64,000 nt of DNA from the NCBI GenBank assembly GCA_002709385.1, contig PAQS01000040.1, positions 1 to 64,000 on the forward strand, read 5' to 3'. Below are positions 34,501 through 44,506 of the stretch, in pieces. Each line of letters begins with the position of its first letter. Position 1 is the first letter of the stretch. The notes beneath the pieces are model-generated. The model was not told the DNA's origin. It ran no database searches and saw nothing but the letters and a program-made list of their open reading frames with translations. The DNA is from Waddliaceae bacterium. GTDB taxonomy: Bacteria > Chlamydiota > Chlamydiia > Chlamydiales > GCA-2709385. A program made the translations under genes and the position numbers.

Positions 34501-36631
34501 CTTCAATTGCAGAAATTTTTCCGTTATGTGCATAAGTATAGCGTATACGGAGTCCACTTCTTTCTTTTAACTCTAAGAGTTTTCCACTAAGGTCGTATAG
34601 GTAGTTTCTTGTGCTTCCATCGGGAAAGGTGATAGAGGCAATTTGTCCTCTTACAGTATACAAAGTAGTTGTTTCACGACCTTCCGGATCACGATGATAA
34701 GTCATATGACCTAGCGCATTGTACTCTGCGATCTCAGTTGGTCGCTTTGTATTTCCATTAGAAGCACTGACTTGTGCTTGCACTGTTTTTATAGTGTTTC
34801 CTAAAGCATCGTACTCATAATTCAGGCGGTTTCTGTGAACGTCCTTCGATTCAATGACCCGTCCTAGTAAGTCATAAGAATGTGAAGTTTCCCATGAATT
34901 TCCATCTTTCTGGATACGGGTTTCTGTTAATCGCTTTGCTAAGTCAAATTGTAATTCATGGCTTTCGTTATTTAGCTCATTAACATTTGTAGCATTGTAG
35001 ATACCGTTAAGCCAAAAACCTTCAAAAGTTGTTTCTTTATGAGATTGAGAGGAACCAAGTACATTTCCTTCTCCGTCATAGATAAGGTCACTAACAGTGC
35101 CATTTTCGTAAGAAAAAATTTGCTGGTAGTATAGGTGGTTTTTCTTTCCTGATAGATAATAAAGCTTTCTTTCTGCTACTCGATACCGATCATCTCGAAT
35201 AAACTTTTCAGTAATTTGACTGTGACCATCTTGATATATAATTTTATTGAGAAAATGATCATCACTATAGATGAAGTCGTATTGGCGTATAACTTGAGAT
35301 TGGGAGTAAATTGACTTAGAGCTTAAGAGCGTTCCTTGGTAGTAGTAATTTTGTCCAACTCCATTATCTTCCTCTTCATTTAAGAGTAAATGAAAGGCAT
35401 CGTCACTATATTGAAAGCGTTTACTGTAACTTTCATTTTGAGAATGTGTAAGACGTCCTTGATGGTCGGTAGTTAGAGCTTTTGGTCCTTGTCCGGACAA
35501 ATTCCCATAGAGTACTTCACGAGTAATATTATGTGATTTGTCGTAGGTATATTGATAAGCAAGAATAACGTTATCTTTATCGGCGAGTGTTTTTTCGATG
35601 AGTTTTTTATTCTCCCAGAAAAAGCGTTGGGTGCGTAAGGAATGTTTCTCTGTGCCGAATTCTTCTATGGACTCAATTTGTTTTAAAGAGTCAAAAGAAT
35701 AACGAATTTTTTGTCCTTCAGCATCGAATACATCAGTTTTCAAATGAGAGTAAGAAAATCGGTATAAAGAGCGTATTTCAGAGGCTTGCCCTATGGGAGC
35801 ACATAATTCTATTACTTTGGCTGAAGATGATTTATCTGAGTCGTATGAAATTTCAACAAAGTGGCCATCTGAGTGTGCCACCTTATTAAGTAAAAGCGAT
35901 TGCTGTTTTCCATAAGTATAAGAAATTTGTTTGTCGGAAGAATCGAATGATTTGAGTTGTTGTGGATTTTTTGAAGAATAAGAATAGGATAACTCTTTAC
36001 CTTCTATATTTTTAATCAATTTGGGAAGAGAGTGTTCTTTGGAGTATTCGATCGTGATTTTGTCATATAAAATAGTTTTTTTATCATTCTGATACGTGAT
36101 TTTTATCACTCGTTCTTCATTATCATGAGTAAAGTCTATACGAGAGCCGTTAGGAAATACGATTTTGTATAGGAGGTAGATATTTTCGCTTTGCTTTGTA
36201 GATGGTTTGTAGCTTTTTTCAAGACCTTTTCCATCGATTATTTTGTAGCGGTTAGCTTTTTTATCAAATTTAATTTGTGTGTTTTTACTGTCGAGCTGAG
36301 CGTTGATTTCAAGAGAAGCTTGTGGTGACTTGTTGCTTATGTGTATAGGGTTTTCTTTCTCTTCAGCCTCTAAAAATTCCTGAAAGTTGAAATACCAACC
36401 ATTGGTGCTATCGTAATAGCGATAAATAGAATATTTTTCAGGACCGAATAGTTTTAAGTCTTCATCAACGCTTGTGTAGTGGCCATCACGAATATCAACA
36501 GTTCCGTTGATATAAGGTGAAGGTTTCATTTTTAGGTGGAAGAGAGAACTGTAGGTAGATGCGAAAAAGGGAATAAATGAAAAAATAAATATGTAAACTA
36601 AAACAAAAAAAATTCTGCAAACTCTAGACAT
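31511..36631 (-). CDS. Rhs/YD-repeat protein with C-terminal lipase-like domain
   Basis: The 1706-residue protein has an N-terminal signal-like segment (about 7-26), a huge YD-repeat region (about 130-1340; repeats such as YDLLGRVIESKD and YEYDALGNTIK) and the Rhs-associated core (GFLYFGQRYYDPIMGRWLTR to NDHYGLWS, ending near 1420). The last about 285 residues form a distinct C-terminal domain resembling class 3 lipases: AHSLGGT with nucleophile Ser1593, RDIIPLFDP with Asp1641, and His1661 as the likely triad. YD proteins form shells that enclose a toxic C-terminal domain. No immunity-like gene lies beside it; 31376-31510 is empty. No VgrG, PAAR or TcB partner is in the window. Confidence 0.88.
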   Translation of the reverse strand: MSRVCRIFFVLVYIFIFSFIPFFASTYSSLFHLKMKPSPYINGTVDIRDGHYTSVDEDLKLFGPEKYSIYRYYDSTNGWYFNFQEFLEAEEKENPIHISNKSPQASLEINAQLDSKNTQIKFDKKANRYKIIDGKGLEKSYKPSTKQSENIYLLYKIVFPNGSRIDFTHDNEERVIKITYQNDKKTILYDKITIEYSKEHSLPKLIKNIEGKELSYSYSSKNPQQLKSFDSSDKQISYTYGKQQSLLLNKVAHSDGHFVEISYDSDKSSSAKVIELCAPIGQASEIRSLYRFSYSHLKTDVFDAEGQKIRYSFDSLKQIESIEEFGTEKHSLRTQRFFWENKKLIEKTLADKDNVILAYQYTYDKSHNITREVLYGNLSGQGPKALTTDHQGRLTHSQNESYSKRFQYSDDAFHLLLNEEEDNGVGQNYYYQGTLLSSKSIYSQSQVIRQYDFIYSDDHFLNKIIYQDGHSQITEKFIRDDRYRVAERKLYYLSGKKNHLYYQQIFSYENGTVSDLIYDGEGNVLGSSQSHKETTFEGFWLNGIYNATNVNELNNESHELQFDLAKRLTETRIQKDGNSWETSHSYDLLGRVIESKDVHRNRLNYEYDALGNTIKTVQAQVSASNGNTKRPTEIAEYNALGHMTYHRDPEGRETTTLYTVRGQIASITFPDGSTRNYLYDLSGKLLELKERSGLRIRYTYAHNGKISAIEEISNSGAVLRRQEHIWEHNRLVERHDAFGQILNYEYDDLNRLKSAKGTKSRIDYFYDSVGRISHQHEYYDIKKQKYRIIRFEYDHNGQLVHKRLYSSSEKLYEELPIQNNTTADPSFISGELKTDYNYRNEFGQKVLYREYIDAKGNRTVNIHDALGRLVSLEQKSKLGLLLSKKTFSYDLLGNKTAQYEMIFSSGKLLRSIQTRWEYNEMNQIITLIEAADSSDQRVTRYDYTRSGKVKQITKASGIILYYDYDALDRLTELKSNDKTVHYRYYYQEWEQPTRVEDLISGAVNERRYNEYQQIVDETLPNGIMLKNEYDDIGRRKSLQLHDGSAIIYSYGSSHLKGITRIDQEGQIAYQHSYLAYTLQGRPVREEMIENLGQIEHKWTKEGLCTESSSPYWKQITPTKALSTNGDPTGTLIEDSIGKIQNQYKYDEWGQVCQEAGAANHVYQYDASQNRIAIDGYQFKINQLHQITKDPYGAYKYSYDGNLIQISSSESEIQLKYDALDRLVSIEQNGKLKVVYVYDAFNRRVKKKIYTWNSKQSDWENISRLYFIWDKNREIGSTDTKGKIIEFRVLNQDMVSESGASISLELSGNLYAPLHDMNGSIVAIVDSKTKKVIETIRYGAFGEEQIYNKKGKLVEESSIGNPWRFQSKRFDEESGFLYFGQRYYDPIMGRWLTRDPLANIDGPNPYAFVRNSPLNLNDHYGLWSWSGLFYGALDMGKSIFNQSVNVLVDTIDTISGAVSTVDGITQSLEKLGKTLMGSQFILLSGYGNVDSHNGVYGAGEASDLVRVSLINGILNSENDALESVQLLSEAHGGTNVHYTYNATEGLAGDLIRSFMSKIGFVPPQAHTLAENWRGLIDEMGGVESGGVIHHYAHSLGGTFTDIALQLLTLEERQMIKVSTFGSPTLIAENDLASVHNYISVRDIIPLFDPINYINAFNRTSNHVVFAGSYFGPPLPEHCFADRTYSGIVSDLGNNFIDNYGRVIVEEL

Positions 36632-36857
36632 AATAAGAATTAATATAATTTATAAGTAGATATTTTTTATTTTTACACAAATCAAGGGTGGAGATTGTAG
36701 CAAGATCAAGTATAAATTGCATTGTAATAGTTCTTGTAAACCTGCTTTACATACTTTTTCTTTACTTTTTTGTTATTCCTCATAATTTTGCTGAATATTT
36801 GTCGTTTTTCCTTCTATAGTAAGGGTAGCCCCATTGATAAACGCTGGTTTGTGGTAA

Positions 36858-38231
36858 ATGAACATACTGATTATTGGAGCCGGACAAGTTGGGCAGTATA
36901 TTGCTGCGATGCTGTCTAAAGAAGAGCACAATGTTACTTTGATTGATCAGGATCAGAGTAAGTTAGAAATGTTGGGGCGTCATATGGACGTAGCAACTTT
37001 GTGTGGTGACGGCACTGATTGGGATTTGCTTGACGACTGTTTGGACTTCAATCCTGAGCTTTTTTTGGCTTTAACAGATAATGACGAAACCAATTTAGTT
37101 GCTTGTTCTGTTGCAAAAAACTTGGGCTACCCTAAGACTGTTGCCAAGGTTCGACAAGATCGTTATTTGAATCATACTCGTCTAGATTTTGGTCGGATAT
37201 TTTATGTAGATCACTTTATTAGTCCTGAGCTCCTTCTTGCGAATGATGTATTTAAACATATCAGTAATCCCGGTTCTATTGCAGTAGAGAGTTTTGCTCA
37301 TGGTGCGATTCAAATGCGCACAATTCGTATTCCTTCAACGTGGAAGAGTGATAAACCTCTTTATCAGTTGAGGAAGAAATGGCCAGATGAAATGATGATC
37401 GGGCTTATTCGCCGTTTCTACCCTTCTGGAGAGAAAGGGCGCAAAGGACGACATGATATTATTTTTCCACATGGAAAAGATTGTTTAAAAGCTGGGGATG
37501 AAGTGACTTGCATCGGGGAGACCGATGTGATTGAAAATTTGCATCAAGTTTTTGGTTTGGCTTTGAAACCTGCTCGTTCGGCTGCTATTGTGGGGGGGAG
37601 TTTAATCGGGCTTCATTTGGCACGTATTTTAGAAGAGCACGGAGTTTCTGTTAGTATCATTGATAAGAGTTATGATAGGTGCTGCCTTTTATCACAAAAA
37701 CTTCATCGTACGACTGTAATTCAACATGATGCAGCTGATTTAGGCTTTTTGAAAGCAGAAAAGCTTGGGGATATGGATGTATTTGTTACTTGTACGGATA
37801 CAGATGAAGTAAATTTAGTTTTAGCTGAATTTGGTCGTGAAGCAGGTTGTGAGAATGTCGTTCCAGTAATCTTTAAAGAGCGCTATCAGCAAGCAGCTGA
37901 ACGTTTTGGTTTGGAATTTACTGTATCGCCTCAAAGAAGTGTTGCAGATCGTATTTTATCTATTGCTCGAGCTTCATCCGTTACTTCTATGGCAAGCTTG
38001 TATGATGGGAAAGCTGAAATATTAGAAATTAAAATATCTTCTGATTCGAAAATTGTGGGAATACCAGTTTCTGAATTAGGTCCTCTTTTACCTAAAGACC
38101 TTTTACTCGCAGTCATTCAGAATAGAGGACGGGTGATAGTGGTGAATGGTGACCGGATATTATCTCCTGGTGATACTGTTATTGTGATTAGTAGTCCAGA
38201 GCATCTCGATAACCTTCGCAAAGTTTTTTAG
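36858..38231 (+). CDS. trkA: Trk potassium uptake regulator TrkA
   Basis: Peripheral NAD(H)-binding gating subunit of the Trk system. The 457 residues contain two RCK units. The N-terminal half begins MNILIIGAGQVGQYIAAML (Rossmann GxGxxG) with DGTDWDLL and ALTDNDETNLVACSVAKNLG; the second half repeats with IVGGSLIGLHLARILEEHG and TCTDTDEVNLVLAE. Each is followed by a TrkA-C domain, the last ending in GDTVIVISSPEHL. Nine bp before trkH, so one operon. No strong ribosome-binding site before ATG 36858. Confidence 0.95.
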   Translation: MNILIIGAGQVGQYIAAMLSKEEHNVTLIDQDQSKLEMLGRHMDVATLCGDGTDWDLLDDCLDFNPELFLALTDNDETNLVACSVAKNLGYPKTVAKVRQDRYLNHTRLDFGRIFYVDHFISPELLLANDVFKHISNPGSIAVESFAHGAIQMRTIRIPSTWKSDKPLYQLRKKWPDEMMIGLIRRFYPSGEKGRKGRHDIIFPHGKDCLKAGDEVTCIGETDVIENLHQVFGLALKPARSAAIVGGSLIGLHLARILEEHGVSVSIIDKSYDRCCLLSQKLHRTTVIQHDAADLGFLKAEKLGDMDVFVTCTDTDEVNLVLAEFGREAGCENVVPVIFKERYQQAAERFGLEFTVSPQRSVADRILSIARASSVTSMASLYDGKAEILEIKISSDSKIVGIPVSELGPLLPKDLLLAVIQNRGRVIVVNGDRILSPGDTVIVISSPEHLDNLRKVF

Positions 38232-38240
38232 GGAGCTAGG

Positions 38241-39890
38241 ATGCTTTATCGAGAAATTTTCCGTGTTTTAGGAAGTTATCTTTATATTTTCTCTTTGGTT
38301 TTGTTTGTGCCGTTATTGGTGGCTATTTACTACCAATTCATTGCAGCTCCAGAGGCGCATCCTCAGCCTCATAGTACTCTTGCCTTCTTACAAACGGTAA
38401 TTATTTGTTGTGGTTTGGGAGCTGTTTTTCGTCAATTGGGGAGGCGGGCGACGGGGGAGTTGTATAGGAGAGAGGGACTTTTCCTTGTTGTTATTATTTG
38501 GTTTATTTCAGCTGCAATAGGTGGTCTTCCCTTTTATTTAAGCGGTACTTTGAAAAGCCCTGTCGATGCTTATTTTGAAGCGATGTCGGGTTTGACGACG
38601 ACGGGTGCTACTGTCATGCATCCGAAAGATTTTACAGATGATGATGATCAAGAAGAGATCCCTATTTATCGCCTTATTCGAGGTCCTTATCAAACAGATT
38701 ACACTTATGCTGGGACAATAGATCCTGTAAGAGACAGTGAATCTGGATTGATTATTTATAGTGGAGTTGAAGCGGTAAGCAAGGGAGTGCTTTTTTGGCG
38801 TAGTTTTATGCAGTGGCTTGGGGGAATGGGAATCGTTGTTCTCTTTATTGCGATTCTTCCTGCTTTAGGTGTGGGGGGAAAGGTTTTATTCCAAGCTGAG
38901 GTGCCTGGTCCTACTAAAGACGCTGTTACTCCTCGAATTCAAGAGACAGCAGGTCTATTATGGAAGTTGTATTTAGGCTTAAGTGTCATTGAAGTTGTGT
39001 TGTTAATGGTAACCAATCCAGCAATAGATTGGTTTGAAGCGGTGACAATGACATTTTCAAATCTTTCAACAGGTGGTTTTAGTGTTCGAAATGCCAGTGT
39101 AGGAAGTTTTGAAAGTCCTGCAACCGAATGGGTTGTTATTATTTTCATGGTAGTGGGAAGTATCAACTTTGCTTTATATTTTTATTGTTTAAAACGACAA
39201 TTTTATCGTCTGGTAGATCCTGAATTTATTATTTATATTGTAGCTTTGCTCATTGCTTCTGTCTTTGTTTCATGGAATTTAATTGGGGAGCAGATAGCAC
39301 TACTTACAGGTGAAATGATTGAATGCGATGTATCTACGGCATTTCGTCAAGGGTTCTTTCATTTGATTTCAGCACAGACGTCCACAGGTTTTGCTACATC
39401 AGATTTTGATCAATGGCATCCAGGGAATCAGGTTGTGATGCTGACTGTTATGTATATTGGTAGTATGGCTGGTTCTACTGGTGGGGGAATCAAAATAATC
39501 CGTCACTATATGCTCTATAAGATTGTTAAAAATAAAATTGAGCAAATTTTTCGACCAGATACAGTGAGAGCCGTTCGTGTAGGAAATAAAGAGATTTCTA
39601 GTAGTGTCGGACTTACTGTACTATCGTATTACATGATTGTAATTATTCTTTCTTCTGCAGGTGTCTTTTTTCTTGTATTAGATGGAATGGATCCTGAAAC
39701 AGCGTTGGCTGTGAATGCTTGTATGATTAACAATATTGGAATGGCTTTTCGAGTAGCTGGTCCAACAGAATCTTTTGCTTTTCTATCGATATTTGGTAAA
39801 ATACTTTCCACTTTATGGATGGTGTTAGGGCGTTTAGAATTTTTTGCGGTTCTGGTTGTCTTAGCTCCGGCTTTTTGGAAGAAGAATTAG
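38241..39890 (+). CDS. trkH: Trk potassium transporter membrane subunit TrkH
   Basis: Ion-conducting subunit of the SKT superfamily. The 549 residues carry about ten hydrophobic helices and the four selectivity-filter-like P loops: SGLTTTGATVM, NLSTGGFSV, AQTSTGFATS and the final half-membrane segment INNIGMAFR. GSMAGSTGGGIKIIRHYML is the conserved stretch following the third P loop. An insertion of about 50 residues after SGLTTTGATVM (acidic, MHPKDFTDDDDQEE onward) is larger than usual. Works with TrkA just upstream. GGAG precedes the ATG. Confidence 0.95.
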   Translation: MLYREIFRVLGSYLYIFSLVLFVPLLVAIYYQFIAAPEAHPQPHSTLAFLQTVIICCGLGAVFRQLGRRATGELYRREGLFLVVIIWFISAAIGGLPFYLSGTLKSPVDAYFEAMSGLTTTGATVMHPKDFTDDDDQEEIPIYRLIRGPYQTDYTYAGTIDPVRDSESGLIIYSGVEAVSKGVLFWRSFMQWLGGMGIVVLFIAILPALGVGGKVLFQAEVPGPTKDAVTPRIQETAGLLWKLYLGLSVIEVVLLMVTNPAIDWFEAVTMTFSNLSTGGFSVRNASVGSFESPATEWVVIIFMVVGSINFALYFYCLKRQFYRLVDPEFIIYIVALLIASVFVSWNLIGEQIALLTGEMIECDVSTAFRQGFFHLISAQTSTGFATSDFDQWHPGNQVVMLTVMYIGSMAGSTGGGIKIIRHYMLYKIVKNKIEQIFRPDTVRAVRVGNKEISSSVGLTVLSYYMIVIILSSAGVFFLVLDGMDPETALAVNACMINNIGMAFRVAGPTESFAFLSIFGKILSTLWMVLGRLEFFAVLVVLAPAFWKKN

Positions 39891-40691
39891 ATGCCCTGTT
39901 TACAATGTACTTTAGTAGAAAATGCTTCAGAAGAAGATGCTTTAGATGAGTTACGCTCTTTAGGCTGTAGTGATTTTATTTCTTCAGAAAATGAAAACGG
40001 ACAAATTGAATTTTTTGCTCAATTTCCTTCTTCTAATTCTTTGCCTTCTACAAGTAAATTTGTTGAGAATTTGAAACTATGGACTGAAGATGCCTTAGTT
40101 GATTGGGAATCTCAATGGTCTGAGCATGCAGAAGGGTATCATGACGGAGTACTTGAAGTAGAGGTACCAGGAAAAGAGCAAAAACTTGTTCTTTATCCAG
40201 GACCTGGTTTTGGAGATCTCTCTCATCCAACAACTAAACTGATGCTCGCTTTTATGTTCGAAATGAACCTATCAGATAAAACGGTAGTAGATATTGGTTG
40301 TGGAAGTGGAATTCTGACACTTGGAGCTCTTGCGAAAGATGCTGAATATGTATGGGCAGTTGATATCGATCATAATGCGCTAGAGCATACAGATAGAAAC
40401 TGCAAAGCAAATCCATTCCTTGCTACAAACTATTCTTGTATTGACCCCTCTAGCTTTGTTTCTTTAGAAAAAGAGAGTACTTTTATACTGATTAATATGA
40501 TCCGTTCTGAGCAAGAGCAAGCTTGGAGCTCTTTACCTCATTTACATGATTTATCAGGAGAGGTATTGAGCTCAGGGATTTTAAAAGAAGAGCGAGAAGA
40601 ATACTTAGATCTTGCAGCTTCTTGGGGATGGATCTTGCAAAAAGAAAAAGAAGATAATGGCTGGTTGGCCTTTTTATTTTCTAGAGCTTAA
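39891..40691 (+). CDS. prmA: Ribosomal protein L11 methyltransferase
   Basis: SAM-dependent enzyme that trimethylates L11. The 266-residue protein has an N-terminal substrate-recognition domain (about 1-75), a linker with WEWQ-like VDWESQWSEHAEGYHD, then LVLYPGPGFGDLSHPTT and the SAM motif VVDIGCGSGILTLGALA. The last of these regions and LSSGILKEE are typical PrmA signatures. The usual NPP(Y/F)-like motif reads LINMIRSE here, similar to the (N/D)IL of PrmA. ATG abuts the trkH stop, so it is in the trk operon. Confidence 0.85.
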   Translation: MPCLQCTLVENASEEDALDELRSLGCSDFISSENENGQIEFFAQFPSSNSLPSTSKFVENLKLWTEDALVDWESQWSEHAEGYHDGVLEVEVPGKEQKLVLYPGPGFGDLSHPTTKLMLAFMFEMNLSDKTVVDIGCGSGILTLGALAKDAEYVWAVDIDHNALEHTDRNCKANPFLATNYSCIDPSSFVSLEKESTFILINMIRSEQEQAWSSLPHLHDLSGEVLSSGILKEEREEYLDLAASWGWILQKEKEDNGWLAFLFSRA

Positions 40692-40903
40692 GACCCTTCT
40701 TTGCAGCCTTCTTTTTGTTTCGTGTAATCCGTTATGTAGAATCCTGACCCTTTAAATTGTAAGGTGCTTCCCCCTCCTCCAATGCCTCTTTTCAAATAAT
40801 CTTTTTTACAGTTGGGACATTTAAGCAAAGGTTCGTCTGTGATTTTTTGAAATTCTTCTAATTCATGTTCGCAATTTGTACAGCGATATTCATAGGTAGG
40901 CAT
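40688..40903 (-). CDS. FmdB-family zinc-ribbon protein
   Basis: The 71-residue protein starts MPTYEYRCTNCEHELEEFQK. CxxC pairs at Cys8/Cys11 and Cys29/Cys32 form the zinc ribbon; the rest (GGGGSTLQFKGSGFYITDYT) is the typical FmdB putative regulatory family tail. The function of the family is unknown; transcription or translation roles have been proposed. Its 3' end overlaps the convergent prmA by 4 bp. Confidence 0.9.
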   Translation of the reverse strand: MPTYEYRCTNCEHELEEFQKITDEPLLKCPNCKKDYLKRGIGGGGSTLQFKGSGFYITDYTKQKEGCKEGS

Positions 40904-41013
40904 TAGCCAGTATCCTTAATAATTTTAGAGAAGAATAGTAAGTATATTCAAGAAAAAGAGGGAAATCAAGGCTTAGAATAATCGATAATTGAACTAAGCC
41001 TTTTGATGAAATT

Positions 41014-42189
41014 TTATTCACTCATATCTTGTAAGAAAAGCGAATTGGGTATTTTTTTTAAATCTTCTAAGGTTTTTTCAAGAAAATTTGGCCAAACAGC
41101 AGAAGTACGGGGTGTTACGAAATTATTTTTTTGTTTAGAAGAAATTTGATCCAGACTTAAGCAATAATCAGATTCGTGACATAAAGCATATAAATATATT
41201 GCTTGAGACTCTGAATCAGGATCTAGAACCATATCTGGATTTTTATATATTTTATGTTGCTTTTCTTTAGCGCTTGAAGGAGTGCCGTTGTTTATTGTGG
41301 TCAAATGGATTTGGATTTCCGCTAAAATTGCGCGGTCTTTTTTTTCCTCAATAGGAAGCCAAATACGGGCATGAACAGCGGGGTATCCATTAACTCGACG
41401 TTCTATCCAAGTATTTTTAAAATAAGCTTTTCCACCAAAGTCCTCTTCTATCCATCGACTAATTTCTTTACATACAAAAGGAATTTTTTGTGGAGTTGAA
41501 ACAATAATTGTTCCCCGCAAAGCGTCTCCTATTTTAGCAACAGATTCTTCTTCAGTAATTTTTTCAGCGTTACAATCCATTTTCACTTTATGAAGTAAAC
41601 TATCATAAGTTTTTGTCACAAATGCATCGTTAGGACCGAAGGATACTTTAGCATTAAGCTTAGCTGCTATACGATTGATGTTCTCAATAAATGGGTCGGC
41701 GGCTATTTGTGCAAGTTCTACAAGTTCTTTGGCTGTTTTAGCACTATTTTGAAGCTGGTAAAAATCTGAATCTGCTGTTAGTAACGGACCGATGTCTGCA
41801 ATATGTGGAATATATTCATTCATTAATGACTGAAGACATGAATGAATATATTCAGAATTTTTTCCTGAAAATTGCTTCTCTTTCCAATTTTGAAATTCTT
41901 CGAAATCAACCCTATTCTTTTCGTTATCAATAATAAAATTTTGCATGTAGGGAATCGTGCAAATACCTTCAGCTGTTTCTTGTATTTTTCTTGATTCAAG
42001 AGAGTTTCCAGAATAAGCGTTTTCAACTTGTCCACTGCCAAAAGTAAAAGCATCCAGTACCCAGCTTCCTAAAAAACTTACAATAGATGTTGTAGAAGCT
42101 ATAGCAGTAGGGCTTTGTGGGTAAGCATTTGCTGTTTCAGTTACTTTATAAAGACATTGCTCTGGAATTGATTGAATAAATGAAAACAT
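41014..42189 (-). CDS. RelA/SpoT-like nucleotidyltransferase domain protein
   Basis: The 391-residue protein has a variable N-terminal half (about 1-165; a hydrophobic segment near 29-46) and a RelA/SpoT synthetase-like domain (about 170-320): DALRGTIIVS with Asp222 and Arg225, WIERRVNGYPAVHARIWLP, and AEIQIHLTT with Glu291 at the position of the catalytic ExQ Glu, followed by AKEKQHKIYK. HD hydrolase, TGS and ACT domains are absent, so it is not a long RSH enzyme. It could make an alarmone or transfer pyrophosphate or a nucleotide to another target, as toxSAS toxins do. The wide divergence and variable N-terminus also fit a translocated effector. No antitoxin gene is beside it. Confidence 0.65.
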   Translation of the reverse strand: MFSFIQSIPEQCLYKVTETANAYPQSPTAIASTTSIVSFLGSWVLDAFTFGSGQVENAYSGNSLESRKIQETAEGICTIPYMQNFIIDNEKNRVDFEEFQNWKEKQFSGKNSEYIHSCLQSLMNEYIPHIADIGPLLTADSDFYQLQNSAKTAKELVELAQIAADPFIENINRIAAKLNAKVSFGPNDAFVTKTYDSLLHKVKMDCNAEKITEEESVAKIGDALRGTIIVSTPQKIPFVCKEISRWIEEDFGGKAYFKNTWIERRVNGYPAVHARIWLPIEEKKDRAILAEIQIHLTTINNGTPSSAKEKQHKIYKNPDMVLDPDSESQAIYLYALCHESDYCLSLDQISSKQKNNFVTPRTSAVWPNFLEKTLEDLKKIPNSLFLQDMSE

Positions 42190-42303
42190 AATAAACTCAA
42201 AATATCCAATTACATAGTATTTGATTGTGTTACATTATGATTTCATGTTTGATTATTTATCAATGTAATTGTTTATTTATTAATACTGTTTTGGTTTTTG
42301 TAT

Positions 42304-42337
42304 AAAAAAAGAGGCTCTTTTAATAAAGAGCCTCTTT
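42304..42337 (-). terminator. groESL terminator
   Basis: AAAGAGGCTCTTT and AAAGAGCCTCTTT form a perfect 13-bp stem with a 4-nt loop. On the minus strand it is followed by a U run. It lies 30 bp after the groEL stop. Confidence 0.92.
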
Positions 42338-42367
42338 TGTACATGTATTTAAAGAGTGGAAAAGAGA

Positions 42368-44372
<2,005 letters not shown>

Positions 44373-44423
44373 GAGCTCAAAACCTCTCACTCAATATGTT
44401 AATGAACTGGATAGTGAAACAAC

Positions 44424-44453
44424 ATTTTAGGTGAATGAAGACCTTTGTGTCAA
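44424..44453 (-). promoter_or_regulatory. Sigma-70-type (sigma-66) promoter of groESL
   Basis: On the minus strand, TTGACA (44453-44448) and TAAAAT (44429-44424) are separated by 18 bp, a near-consensus housekeeping promoter 52 bp upstream of groES. I find no CIRCE (TTAGCACTC-N9-GAGTGCTAA) in the 134 bp between the divergent genes. Confidence 0.75.
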
Positions 44454-44506
44454 GAAATCACCGAGTGTTTTTAGCACCTAAAAATTCTAACTGCTAAAAT
44501 TGCGAA

